Assembly (NCBI GenBank): GCA_023078555.1
Contig: CM041196.1
Span: forward strand, 248,001 to 312,000
Origin: Ulva prolifera
Lineage: Eukaryota > Chlorophyta > Ulvophyceae > Ulvales > Ulvaceae
Direction: 5' to 3'
Length of the DNA stretch: 64,000 nucleotides
Position numbers and translations under genes: made by a program. Of this stretch, positions 23,357 through 35,292 are shown piece after piece. The notes beneath the pieces were generated by a model. It did no database searches. It was not told the origin of the DNA and was given only the letters and a program-made list of their open reading frames with translations. The stretch's first letter is position 1; every line of letters begins with the position of its first letter.

Positions 23357-24962
23357 TAAGTGCTATTGCCTGCGTGCGTTGTGCAGCTAGCGGTGCTGCC
23401 ACGGATTGTTAGCATGCATGTACAGTGGCAGCTCAAGCGGAGACCGGGGGAGATGCAGTCATTGCTTGCTGCTGTTCAGCAGCCCAGTAGGTTCTGGAGG
23501 AGGTGGAGCACGCCATGAGGCCGGGCTGATATCAATCCATCCAATTTCACAGCAGCAACGTCATCGCAGAAGGCTGTGCCTCTGTGCTGCAGAGCGCGGC
23601 TGCTGGGGCTGTGTCCAGTCCATTTGACAGGCTCGGCCCGCACCAATCCCTCCAACGCCCGAATTTGCTTCTGCACGCCTGCCATACATAGGGGTTGCAA
23701 CCCGAACCGAATGGCCCACTCCCTGGCACTGCCCCACAGCTGCGGGCGCAGCCGCGTGCGTGTAGTAGGCGATTGCAGATTGGGCTGCCTCGTTGCCATG
23801 GCAGATGACCGGATTCCTGAGGCACCGTAATCTGCCGTCTGTATTCTGTTGTGACGAGGCCTCGACAACGCAGATTTCGGGCCACCAGTCAGGCGAGAGC
23901 GGCACTGCGGCACTGCATGCAGCTAGTCTGCTGTGACTCTGCCCTGGGGCTCGAGCGCAGTTGCTCAGCACGGCCGAGCTCAGTGCGGTTCATGGCAACG
24001 GGCAAATGCATGGCAGGACACGGGAGCATGTCAGTGATCAAATAGAATGAATCCTGATCATATACCAAGGGCCCCTCGACCCTTTGGAAGCAGAATGCTG
24101 TAGCTGCAGTCCTCAGACCGCCACCAAGACCGGCGCGGCATATCGCTCTGCGTGGTGGCCCCATAGACACATGTGAAGAGGTAGCAGCGGCCTTTCCTGA
24201 GGGGCCGTGTATGCTGCTTGTTTCAGGCTTCACATGACTCCGAAACATGCATGTTTTGGAGGGGGGCAGGCTCATGACTGTAGTGCTGCCTGGGCCAGAC
24301 CTGCCAGTGTCGAGAGCAAGCCTGCGGGAACGTGTCCAGCTGGAATCCTCCTGCACCTCCTACACACGTGTGGCCTCTTGCGCCGGCCATCAGTAGCTGC
24401 TTCCCCAATGGTTCCGGTCTGGCCGGATTGTGCCATACTTCAGCTGAGTGTACTTGCTCATCCGGGAGGCCTGCCCAACCATTCAACGGCAATGCTGGGA
24501 CACTTTTGCACACAGCAGTCACAACACGGTACCACGGTGGCTAGTGTACGGTCGCAACCATCGAGTCTGGATAGCCAGAGCTCGTGCATGCGAGCTTGCG
24601 GGCCCTGCCGCGCCGATCTCAGAGATCACACCAGGTGGAGACAGCATCGACTCCGGCTGCCCTGGCTGACACGCTGAAACCCGCCGAGCACGCTAGATGT
24701 GGTCCGGAATGTGTGGACGGCCGGGATGCTTATCCAGTGGCCATCCGCAAATTTATTTACCGCGACATGTCCTTGACCTGCGCTGCTCACATCAGCACGT
24801 CCGAGCCCTCCAGAAGGGACGCCACTAGCGGTACTTTGTGCGCTGCATGGATTATCACAATCTCGAATTCCGGCTTGATGATATCATCACATGCATCTGG
24901 TCACGGCCACACTATGCAGGCTTCCCAACCAGTAGCGTAGAATTCTTCAGCCACTCGTCGCC

Positions 24963-24969
24963 TATATAT
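24963..24969 (+). promoter_or_regulatory. Possible TATA box of the reductase gene
   Basis: TATATAT 169 bases before the reductase ATG. The position is plausible if the 5' UTR is about 130 bases; nothing else supports it. Confidence 0.22.
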
Positions 24970-25137
24970 TGACCTCTCGACCTGGCGTGCACTCCATAAC
25001 CAGCTGTGTATCGTATGTTCGTAACGAGGACATTCTCGTCAGCATCGCGCGTTTTGAGGTCGTCCCACAGTCGAACTCCGCATAGAGCCTTCTCAGTCGG
25101 CAGCGCCATACGTGCCTGGTTCAAATCCAACAAGACC

Positions 25138-27278
25138 ATGGGTCCATTAGCTGAGGAGAAATGGTGAGCTCAACACATTGTTCCGAAATTTGGCCCGGAC
25201 GACAGCGTCAACGCAACGCACGCATTCGAATTGAGATGTCAAACTCGTGTCCAGACAACCACAGCGTCAATGTCACGAAAGAACACTTGCGATCCCGACA
25301 AAATGTGTGAAACATGTGTGTGAATGCATTCGGCGGCTGGCAGGAAGGTGCACACTGGTTGGGGCTATAGGAAATCCGATGACTCGTTTTTTGTAGGTGG
25401 GATGCCAACACCGTGGCACTGGTCACCGGCAGCAACAAAGGCATCGGCTTTGCAATTGCACAGCTCTTCGCCGAGCAGGGCATCTCTGTCATTATTGCCG
25501 CGCGCAACGCAGACCTTGGCAACTCAGCTGTCGCCAATCTGAAGAAGGCGGTCCCCGACGCCACAGCGACATTCTGCCAGCTGGATATCACCGACGCAGC
25601 GTCAATTTCAGCCTGCGCCGAGCATGTCCAGCAGAATTTCGGCAAGCTCGACATCCTGGTGAACAACGCGGGTATCGCGTACAAGGGTAACACGTTTGGC
25701 GCGGAGGAGGCAGAGACGACGATCGCCTGCAATGTGAAGGGCACCCGCGCGGTCTGCGAGGCCATGCTGCCGCTCCTCAAGGCGGCCGGCGGCGGCCGCA
25801 TCGTCAACCTCTGCAGCCGGTGCGCCACCTCAGCGTCTCTCATGCCCTGCGTCAAGAGGAGCCCCCCACCGCACACGCAACACCTGCTGCATGTGGGCCC
25901 CCCGCCACCGCAGGAGCGCTGCTGCAGTCCACACAGATAATCGCCCAGAGAGCTGCACAAGGGCGTGCACAAGCACTTGGCTGTGTAAGTCCATGCACCG
26001 GCCAATTGATCCCGTCAGAAGTTGCAACATACCCCAGCAACGCAGTCACCGGCACGAGTACTCTCCCACGCTGCCATGCCACAGCCACTGCTGCCCCGCC
26101 ACGTTTCCACACTCCTCCAACTCTCCCGGTAGACGTCGGACCCCCCCACCCCGCGCCGTGTTGTGTCCATGTCAGCAGAGCTACAGCGTGCTGCGTGCTG
26201 TGCAGGGCGGGCATGCTGCGGCAGCTGAGCTCGCCGGAGCTGCGCGCCGCGTTCGCCGCCCCCGAGTCCGCCGACGCCGTCGCCGCGCTCGCCGACTCCT
26301 ACGTGGACGCCATCCGCAGCGGCGACCACCAGCGCCTCGGCTGGTCGAATTCGATGTACGGCGTCTCGAAGCTCGCAGAGATGTCGTACACGCGCTGCCT
26401 CGCCTCGCAGCTGAAGCCCGAGGCGCGTCCCCCTGCACCCCCCCGCAGCCCGGCCCGCTGTGCCTGGAGCACTTGTGGTAGCACTTGCAAGACCTAGGAG
26501 ACATGCGCATTTGGATTTACAGCTGAGCCGACGGGTATCAACAGACACTGCGCAACAGGCTGGCCATGCATGCGTACATGCGTAGTGGCCGCAGTGCTCA
26601 GTATGTAGTTACAAAGGACAGAGCGCGGGCAGCGAGCCGTGTCTCGGAATCCAGTCGCAAATCCACTCAGTCATGGCACTAGGCCGCGCACGAGCGCGCG
26701 CCATCGCCCTGCCGGTAATTCCAGGCAAGGATTGGAGCCCCGCACGGAGCACACAAGGATTCCCTTTTGCACAAAGCCACACTCAGCGGGCGCAGGGCAT
26801 TCGTCACAAACACAGCACGGTTCACCACACCACACCGAGACGCGACCTCCGCCAGCCGATTCAAGTGATCCATAGCAGGCTGTCCCAAGCGACCATGCGT
26901 CTCATGCGTATGTATATACACAGTAAATATGCATGTAGTTATGTATGCATGCCGTGTATGCGCACGCATCTGCAGAGCATGCAGTGTGGCACAGCAATTG
27001 CGGAGGCCTCACTGCGGCGTCCGTGCCTGCAGCTGACCAGGGCCATCCATGGCGTCCGAGCGTGGACTGCGGAGCCGAGGGTGGGTGCATGCATGCAGGG
27101 CATCGCGGTGTACGGGTGCTGCCCGGGGTACGTCGTGACGGACATGACGAGTGGCCGTGGCGCCAAGACGCCGCCGGAGGGCGCGGACACGCCGGCGTGG
27201 CTCGCGCTGCAGCCCATCGGCAGCATCCCCCAGGGCGGCTTCTTCGGTGAGCGCCAGGAGATCGACTGGGAAGCATAG
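25138..27278 (+). CDS. Short-chain dehydrogenase/reductase, carbonyl reductase/menthol dehydrogenase type
   Basis: Four exons (25138-25163, 25397-25819, 26206-26422, 27099-27278) give 281 aa. NAD(P)-dependent reductase of the classical SDR family; the substrate cannot be read from sequence. Cofactor motif VTGSNKGIG, the LDI site, LVNNAG, the CNVKGT helix, GRIVNL, the catalytic YGVSK, CCPGYVVTDM and the terminal GGFF...IDW are all present and correctly spaced. Exon 1 codes only eight residues plus two bases, but MGPLAEEKWW joins in phase to DANTVALVTG as in plant relatives. The third intron must start with GC (GAG|gcgcgt at 26423) to join KPE to GIAVYG in frame. No transit peptide is seen, so it is probably cytosolic. 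Confidence 0.9.
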
Positions 27279-28417
27279 GCGCGGCTCCTCCAGGCAGGGA
27301 GGGAACCGGCAGCTGCCAGTTGGCTTTGCTGCGCACCCCTGACCCCTATACACGGGACGCCTGAGCTGGGATGGCAGTTGCGATGTGTGCGTGCATCTCC
27401 GGCTTGAGGCGGCCTTGTGGACAATGATGTGAAGGCAGGGCGAAGAGGCTTGGGGCAGCCTGTGCTATAAATTGCAATCCCAGCTGTCAAGATGCTGTGC
27501 GTCTGTTCGGGTGTAGGGTGCACGTGGGCGTGTGGCCTGCGGTGGTGCATACTGTAAACATCGGTTGTTTGTGTTCTGCTTCCCATTGCTTGTTCCAGCT
27601 GTGTGCTGTGTGTGGGCTGATGCTTTTGCTGCCACTGTGGCCTGGGCCATTGCAGCCTGGGGAAGAAGTAGAGCGCAGCAATTTTACTGCTGTTTGCTCG
27701 AAATGTGGCACGATTTGCAGTGTACTGTAAAGCCTGTTGGCTAACAGCTGTCCTGATAAGATTTGAAGGCCTGAAACACAGCTGCAACCACTCAGGTAGC
27801 ACAGATTCAAACCCGGCAGATGCACGGAACAATTTGTGTCAATAGGTCTAACATCTTCCAAGACATACTATCAAACAACACTGTACTAACCCCAAAAACA
27901 AAAAAAGGAACACCATGCCTCCACGCAGCCTGCCTCTACCGATGGCCTCGTGACTCAGACCTGACCGGCGCCAGCGCAGCCGAGTTCCGAGGCATGCGAT
28001 ACCACGTGCTGATGAAGCACCACGGCACTGCTTGAAAGCAGGCGACCACAGCATAATGGGCGTACATGCCGCCGCCAGAAGTGCTCGTTGGCGAGAATCC
28101 GATCAACCCCCCCTAGATAGGATACACATGTAGCATACCATGCATAGCCAACAAGGTCGCATTCCCTGCAGCGACTGCAAGGCCGTCTCGGTACCACTTC
28201 CTACGAAGCACTCAACACAGCCACCGGGAACAACACCATCGGCATGCATGCGGACATGCGCCGCCATGCCGCCGACCGCGGCAACACACATGCATTGCAT
28301 CAGCACCGCCGTCGCCTGCCTCTTGACTTGGAACAGGCACAGGCAACGCCACGCGTTGCGACGCACTTCGCCGGCAGGCGCTCGCATGCGGTGCCCTCGC
28401 GTGGAGCGCCAGCGGCG
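27279..28417. other. Convergent intergenic region
   Basis: Lies between the reductase stop and the stop of the minus-strand coiled-coil gene. TGTAA words occur at 27550 and 27726. No coding signal was recognised. Confidence 0.5.
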
Positions 28418-29544
28418 TCACGCACGCGCGGCCGCGTCGTGCTGGGCGCGCTGCGCCTCGAGGCCGTCCAGCTCCGCCTCGACGCTGCGCAGCGCCGCCT
28501 CGGCCCCCTGCAGCGCGTGCAGCAGCTCCTCTTCCTCCTGGCCGCTGTCCGCGCTCACTGCCGCGGCAACGATGTCCTGCATGCATGCGTGAGGGTGGTG
28601 CCCTTTGCGTGGAGGCCACAATACACTGCGCAGCATGCTCTCCACCTGCCGTGCTCCACTGACCAGCTCCAACAGGCGGTGCATGCAACTCGGAGTCCAA
28701 AACACATCTCATGTACAGCAATGCATGTCTGCTTGGTCCAGCTCAGCATGGCCTGGCATAATCAAAGGGATGTCTGTGGCACAACGCAGCACTCAGCCAC
28801 CTGCACTGGGCCTCGTGATGCTGGCGCACAGCTACAGCGGCGAGACCCAAGAATAAGCCGAGCCGGAGTCGCGGCGTCGGCGGAGGCCGCAACACACACC
28901 TGCGCAAACGTCGCGACGGCAGCCGCCTGCTCAGCCTGCGCCCCGCATCTCTCCGCGAGCGCCTCGTTCAGCGCCTGTAGCCGCCGCAGCTCGCCGTGGA
29001 GGCCTGCGAGGTGGCCGCGCAGCGCCGCCCGCAGCTCCCCGGCCGCCGCCGCCACCCCCGCGACCGTCGTCGCCGCGCGCAGTAGGGCCGCCCCTCCCGC
29101 CGCGGCCTGAGAGGCACCCCCGCCGGCTGATGATGCCGGGCCGCTACCCGCAGCACCCGCATGCTGCGGTGCCTTGCTTGTGGTGGACGCTGTGGCTACC
29201 GGTGATGTCGCGGCGAGAGACCCCTGCTCCGCGTGTGCCCTTTCATTGAGCGCTGCTGGGGAGTTATCGCGAGGCGTGGTTGTGCTGGGTGCTATGCTGT
29301 GGCCGGGGGGGCTGTTCGTGAGCTGCAGTGGGGGCGCGTCGCTGCTGTCGTGGGCAGGTGCATGGGAGGGCACCGCGGTGTCGCCCTGTGCCTCGCGGCC
29401 GCTATGTGCTGAGTCCATGTGGGGAGCGATGGCCGCAGCTGGGCAGCATTGGTGCTGCAGCCGCGGCTTGGGCAGGCCCTGTTGCGAGCCTCCCAGTGGC
29501 TGAGCTATGAGGGCTCCTGCAGTCAACTCACGTGGGGACCGCAC
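28418..29544 (-). CDS. Small coiled-coil protein, family not recognised
   Basis: Two minus-strand exons are supported: a large one ending at 28902 (FAQ|gtgtgtgttg) and the last at 28580-28418, after the acceptor gcatgcatgcag, joined in phase 0. The protein is Ala/Ser/Pro-rich and probably disordered at first, then has two heptad-like helices. One contains ELRAALRGHLAGLHGELRRL and the other LLHALQGAEAALRSVEAELD; the stop follows directly. The 5' end is unsure: the frame is open to a GTG at 29544, and a strong donor (ccccac|gtgagt at 29532) may end an upstream exon that starts at an ATG near 29579. It could be a small subunit of a coiled-coil complex, but no motif decides this. Confidence 0.55.
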
Positions 29545-29579
29545 TTCTCATCGAATGGAGGCGCCGCGGATGCTCCATA

Positions 29580-30576
29580 TCGTGGTGCTGTTGCTGGTGT
29601 TTGGTAACAAGTCAAGTCAGAAGGGCGCCCGCAGGGAATGTCGGCAGGATCGTGAACAGTGCAGGACCATCGCAGAATCATAGAACCCCATGACAGTCAC
29701 AGCCTAAGCATAAAAGATGTGGGTATGTTGATTCAATGGCATGAAGCAGTTTGGTCTGGTAAAAGTGAATTTGGGCAGTAATAAGCAAACACAGCTGGCA
29801 CCACAAAGCATCATGAACAGGTCGCTAAGGCGGAGTTGCTGTTGCTAAGGCAAAAGTGAGCATGTGTGCAGCTTCAACAGATGATGTGATCAGTGTTAAT
29901 CGTCTAGATAAACATGCACACGAAACACCTCAACTTCAGGAAGAGCGTGGTGAGATTTGACAGGTACTGATGAAAAGGCCAACTCACAGCGCCTACACGT
30001 ATGCCGTTCGGCATAATTAAGGGAGCACATTTAAGCCATCTCAACGTGTCAGTGCTGCACCTTGAAAGGCTGGAACCTGTGCTGCAGACGATGCGAACAA
30101 GGGCTACACTCAATTGTACCACCGTCCCGAAACAACCCTGGGTACAGACAGCGTAGATGAGAGAAAGACCAATGACACCGTGTCCCTATTTCGTTTCAAC
30201 GTGATCCCGATCGCGAGGAATACCCTCCCGTTAAGCGCGCGTTCAACGTCATATGTCGAGGCATGCGTGGCGCTCGAGTTCACGGCAGCCCACCATGCAC
30301 GAGGAATCCTGCTGCGACGATTAATTCTGCCTCAGTGCGCCGACTCAGATGTCTGCCTGTCGTCTAAGAGCCGTTCGTGTGCCTCAGAAGCGTGCATTCG
30401 TAACGCTGTGGGTTTTCCATTCCGTAGTGCTTTGGTTTGCAGGTTGATACCTAGCGAGCACTGTACTGTGACTCCGTAGCTGGCAGGACCAATCGCTGTG
30501 TTGTGATCCTGATTTGATCGCTGTTCTTGCTTTGTTGGCGACAGCCGTTCTTGCGTACAGAAGGTGTTGCACGAAG
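29580..30576. other. Divergent intergenic region upstream of UBL5
   Basis: Lower GC, with no supported exon on either strand. It presumably holds the promoters of the coiled-coil gene (minus) and UBL5 (plus). Confidence 0.45.
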
Positions 30577-31117
30577 ATGATCGAGGTTGTCCTAAACGAT
30601 CGCCTGGGCAAGAAGATCAGGGTCAAGTGCAAGTGAGAAGCTCTTCATGATTGCGAATTGCTGTTCTCTCCTGTTCTCCGGCAATTGGATATTGATCACC
30701 TGAAGTCTTCACTCTGCTCGCAGTGCTGCTGCGTCCCTGTGCGGGATCACACTCAGCATTTGTTTTAAGGAATATCTACCATTTAGCTTTGAGCATGTTT
30801 GGTTTGCGCGCTGTTGACTTGCGCGGGCCACACGATGTTGCAGGAGCATGTCTGAGCGTCCTCAGCAGCCATTGCACCGATAGACAATCGCGCTTGTACC
30901 TACAAATCCGCAACAACTATGTCTTGCGTAACATGGTGCAGCTCCATGCAGTGAGGATGATACCATTGGCGACCTAAAGAAGTTGGTCGCAGCACAAACT
31001 GGCACCAGGCCAGACAAGATCAGGATACAGAAGTGGTACAACATCTACAAGGACCACATCACGCTTGGTGACTATGAGATTCAAGATGGGATGGGACTTG
31101 AACTGTACTACAATTGA
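30577..31117 (+). CDS. UBL5: Ubiquitin-like protein 5 / Hub1
   Basis: Two exons, 30577-30632 and 30952-31117, give exactly 73 aa, the invariant family length. [19 protein letters not shown] joins over the intron to [11 protein letters not shown], then [17 protein letters not shown] and the C-terminal LELYYN. As in all Hub1 proteins, the tail is a tyrosine pair rather than the diglycine needed for conjugation. Known role: non-covalent binding to HIND elements of spliceosomal proteins (Snu66, Prp38), which helps use weak or non-canonical 5' splice sites in yeast. The donor gtgaga is close to canonical. The exons are about 50% GC, lower than BCAT or PRP6 internal exons. Confidence 0.97.
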
Positions 31118-31384
31118 GCTCGTTGTCCTGCATCACAGTATGGGACATCCGCTGGCAGAGTCCAGGCAGACCGGGGAGGTCAGGACCTGCTGCATCACGG
31201 ACGCCTGTTGCACTGATAAAGCGCAGTGTTGCACACATAGCCACGCTGTCGGCAAGAGCTGCATCGTCTGCTCAGCACAGGCTGCATTGCATCTGGTGGG
31301 ATGTGGTGTTCACCCCGCTCGTCGATTCGTGCCTAGGCGCGGTCATCCTGTACCTGGTCGACCGCAGAATGTTATGCCTTGTGC

Positions 31385-31401
31385 TGTAAAATAACATGTA
31401 A
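31385..31401 (+). terminator. Putative TGTAA polyadenylation signals of UBL5
   Basis: Two TGTAA words (31385-31389 and 31397-31401) lie about 270-285 bases after the UBL5 stop. TGTAA is the usual green-algal signal. Inferred from motif and position only. Confidence 0.3.
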
Positions 31402-32190
31402 GTTTTGGCTGAGAATTTTGTGTCTTGCGGCGTTGTCCAGGTGGATGCCATCAACACAAGACGCCAATCACAGTTTCGAATGACATGTGCTGGTGATGCC
31501 ACAGGCAAATGACTCATACGATGCATCTGTGCGTTGCTCGTGTTCTTACCCACACTAATACGGTAGCATATCCTAGTTCTTTGCAATGGCATTCTTTTTA
31601 CACATTTCTGCACAGAGCCCTGACATGGTGACACAGGCCCACAAATAGTCAGCTGACACGCAACAGCCTCAACTGTGGAGCAGTCTATTCCAGACTGCTC
31701 CCTCAGCCCCCTTTTGAGCGAGGTGGGCACTTCCACACAAGCACATTCAGACTCCAGGCGAGCTCCACATGGCATTGCCTGGCGCCACGCTCTGAACACA
31801 ACCGCCCAGAGGCCACAACAGATATAGAACAAGACACTCTCATCGAGTGGCAGGCATGCTGCAAGCACGATCCCATCCGCCCAAAATGAGCTACTTCCAC
31901 AAGCTATCATCAATCTACAGTAATTGGACCCTCGCCTCGGCCACCGCCGGTGGCCGTCTCGCGGCTGTGCATGCCTTCGTGGCTGTGCATGCATTCGTGC
32001 ACCCCCTTAAACATGCTGGACGTTTAGCTAGCTGTCAGCACTACCTCAGCGTTTCCCAGGGCGGTAGTGCGGGTGGCCTGAGCTGGTACCTGCACCGCTG
32101 CCTCGTCAGCGTAATACGTTGCTGCCGAACCCGCAGCACGCACGTCTGCATCCCCCCAGGCCACTGCCCTCCGGCCGAACACTCAAACAC
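31402..32190. other. Convergent intergenic region
   Basis: A 240-codon minus-strand frame (31994-31272) is open here, but it shows no domain, has atypical composition and overlaps the UBL5 3' flank. It is not called as a gene. Confidence 0.4.
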
Positions 32191-33250
32191 TCACACGTCA
32201 ACCTGCAGCCTGCGTGTGGGCAGCGCTGAGGGTGCCACGGCTGTGCTTGGTGCAGCATGCATGCCGAGCATGCGTTCGAGCGCAACGCGCGCCTGCGCCT
32301 TGGCCTCACGGCACACCGGCGCCTCCCCCAGGTACAGGTCAAACACGGCCTCGCAGAGCTTGGGGCTGTGCACGGTGGCCACGGCCGCGCCGTCCGCCGT
32401 CGCGCACAGGCGGCCGGAGCGCGACCGCGAGAACAGCAGCGCGCTGCCGCGGCGGACGCAGCCACGGCGTGTCACGCCGACGGGCAGCGCGGCGGCGTTG
32501 AAGCAGGATAGGAGTGTCTGCAGGGCGGGGTCGTCCGGGGAGCCGCCGACGGCACGCATGCGGCGGCGGAGGATGCGGCCGTGCTCCGCGCGCAGCATAA
32601 GCAGCGGGAGGTCGCGTGCCGGGCGCACGTAGAGGGACATCGACACGTCTCCTGCTGCAGCGCGGACCTGGCTGGTGAGGCTGGGCTGGGCGGGCGCACG
32701 GGTGCGGACTGCGCTGCGGAGGCCATGCCCTGGTAGCCGCCGGAAGATGAGACGGCGGCGTGACCGTGGTCGCTGTGCTTCTGCGAGAGCTTGTGAGCCA
32801 GCTTCGTGTACACGTGCTGCAGCTGTGTCGTGCAGCTGTGGTGAGGAGAAGGTGGCGGATACGTGGCTGGGATTGGCGTACAGCGCGAAGTCGTAGACCT
32901 TGACTCGGAGAATTCCCTGCCGGTCCCACTTGGGCACGAGGTCCTTGGTCCCTGAGGATACGAGCGTCTGCAAGCGGGAGATGGTGTGTCGCTGCACCTG
33001 TGCTCCAGATGTGGCTGCAGCTCTGACAGATGTGCATGCAGGTGGATGTGGCATGTCACACCTGTGTGCTGCACGGGCTCTCAGCTATGTTGGGCTGCAG
33101 CGTCAGTGGGAATCCTTTTTGGCAGCGCTGGCCAAGCAACGGTCTGTTTGGCTCGATGAACTTCGCTGCAATGAACCTCGAGGCTTGCTCGACACTGCAG
33201 GTGCATCGAAACAGATGAATCACCGATGGGACCCCGGCAGGCATGCCCAC
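32191..33250 (-). CDS. Chalcone-isomerase-fold protein (CHI-like / fatty-acid-binding type)
   Basis: Two minus-strand exons, 33250-33062 and 32997-32191 (donor CAG|gtgtga, acceptor gcacag, phase 0), give about 331 aa. The fold is recognised from the strand ILRVKVYDFALYANP, then DVSMSLYVRPARD, the helix ALQTLLSCFNAAALP, RRGSALLFS, and the family-typical LCEAVFDLYLGEAPVCREA. An insertion of about 60 low-complexity residues after the VYDFALY strand is unusual and might be a retained or misread intron. Bona fide chalcone isomerases need specific active-site Thr, Tyr and Arg residues that I cannot place here, so a non-catalytic plastid fatty-acid-binding or CHI-like protein is more likely. The start (33250 or 33244) is a choice. 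No clear transit peptide is visible. Confidence 0.68.
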
Positions 33251-35292
33251 CCGCTGTTAACTGCATACGCTACATGTTTGGCGCTTGCCTAGGCCAGAGG
33301 GAGGAGTCCCGATGCCTCAAACATGCCCGAGGGACTGCTAATCTGCACTGGCGTTGCAGCGTTCGAGACACGCACAGATGCACGAATTCGGATTCTCGTT
33401 CTGCATGGAGTTCTATCAGATGTGTACAGATTATCGCAGTCGTAAGCTGGACTTTAAACACACGCAGCTTGGATCAGCATCACTGGCGTGTCGATGGTGT
33501 GTCATCGACAGCTTCCAGGACCTATGCAGGGAAACAGTGCAGAAGCCGCTGCAGAGACGAGACACGCCTTGTATTCAGCTGAATGAGCGCATGGCTGAGC
33601 GCTGGAAGGCACGAACGTAGTTGCTCTGACGTGCGCACTGCTGCCGAATGTTCACGCTCCGAATAGGCACATGGCACGGCTGGATCTCTGCCACGCCTTC
33701 TCAGCATGATGATCGGTCTGGACACGAGCCACCTCAGCTTTCTGAAGGGGCGTTGGTTGCGGAGCCCATCCATATTTCGCATCGCCCGTCAACGCCGTTG
33801 ATCCCAAGGCTGACTGGAGACAAGCTGCAGCGCTGGTGGAGGTCGCGAGGTCGGCAATGGCCACTGCCTTGCAGATGTTGGCAGCGAGATGCAGTCCCAA
33901 GATGATATATTGTGGGAAAACAAATTCAGGGCTCTGTGGTCCTTGGTGCCAGCTGCAGCGGCTGGACTGCCTGCATCAGGCTTCAAGCGTACAGCACCGT
34001 TCGGGCACGTGGACTGTGACATGTGCCATGTCATTCGAATCTCATATGCAGCTTCGGATCAGACCTGTATGAACAGATGTCGATAGCATGACGGCACAAA
34101 AGTCGCGGGGATACACATGGTACAATGTGATGTAGGGACACGGACAAATGTCTGCAATTAGCCCATCGCCTTTTTCGAAGATATCTGTGAGTGCGCGCGC
34201 ATGCATGTGAACTTCTGCGCCGTCCCATGCACCGATCGCTCAAAACCCCTTGACATATCCAGAAAATCGCGGACATTTCAGGTTCGAGTACCCGGACGCC
34301 GCATGCATCTGGGACCTAATGGTAGCCCAGGCGCAAACATGAAGCGAAACCCCGGACAGCACCACCAAAGGTCTTCCTCGTCATCTTCAATAGCTATTCT
34401 GAGCATGTACCGTACCGGTAGTACGTGCAGGACAGCGTTCTGGCTATTCTCAGGCCTAGCGGATAGGCGTTTCGGGTAGCCCTTTCATTTTTTGCTAAGT
34501 TTATACCACTCAAATCAAGGAAGGACTTTCCACAAGCAGGGGTGCGTATTTGTGTGTGTGCATCGTCTCCCTGTTCCTCGGCATCGGCTGGTGCCTCCGG
34601 AGGGCAGTGTCACGGACGTTCGTCGTACAACGCGCCTTGGGAGGCAGCCTCATGGCATATACAGCTGGAAATATGGAGATTTGACCATTCTGCAGGTATT
34701 GTTGGCAAGCCTTCAACTCATTCAGGCGTGATTGGTGGATACAGCGTGAGCGCATAACATCTGCACTAGCACGCAGTCCCAATGCGGCTGCAGCTACTGA
34801 AGGTACAATTCTGTTCTTGATGATGTACTTGTCGCGCTTTGCTAGCTGTTGCGTCCTGTCTCTCGTGTCAGCTTGCTCGATCACCGGAGGAGCAGCCCAG
34901 TCGTCGTTGGTTCCAGCGCAGGGAGCTAGCTCATTATCTGTATAAGAAAAGCGTCTCATCAATTCGAAGATCACCCCCTGTGGAGGTCGACAATCGCAAA
35001 CATGCCCCGATGTTTTCCGTGCCTGCACACGTAAAATTTCGGGTTGATATAGCGCCCGTTCAAAGTTGAACATCGTGCAGCGTTCAAATGGTCGCGAGGG
35101 GTCAAAGTATGCGAAGTCCTGCCCGGTTCTGGCCACCTCACCGCGAACTGTGGCCAGGCTTGTCTCGGCTCACATTCGTTCCACAAACGGAACGGCCTAC
35201 TGGGGAAGTTCAACTGGCAACGGGGTGCGCACTTCCTTTCTGCGTGAGCGAAGCTTTCAATATGAGCGTCTTTCTTAAGCGTTCGCCTCGTC
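33251..35292. other. Divergent intergenic region
   Basis: About 50% GC. It contains a 208-codon minus-strand frame (35136-34510) that is long for its GC but shows no domain, and other short frames. Promoters of the CHI-like gene and the downstream coiled-coil gene should lie here. Confidence 0.4.

Larger units (their letters stand above)
17123..25137. other. Gene-poor region of about 8 kb
   Basis: No frame here shows a recognisable family or a chain of splice-compatible exons on either strand. The longest open frame (21289-21873, plus) has ordinary non-coding composition. It contains a SINE-like element (23044-23318) with a short tandem array at its edge (23309-23356), a 24-base tandem duplication (21444-21491), and CA/TG-rich low-complexity patches near 19.7-20.1 and 20.4 kb. 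The missing 5' exons of the pseudokinase gene may lie in its left part. The promoter of the reductase gene should lie at its right end. Confidence 0.45.

Noticed and set aside
25060-25130. Possible tRNA (ggttcaaatcc B-box-like word)
   Set aside because: No A box at the right distance, no anticodon arm and no acceptor pairing could be drawn.
24912-25139. 75-codon minus-strand frame starting in the same CATG as the reductase start
   Set aside because: Sits in the expected promoter of the reductase; the shared ATG is a consequence of the CATG palindrome and no family is recognisable.
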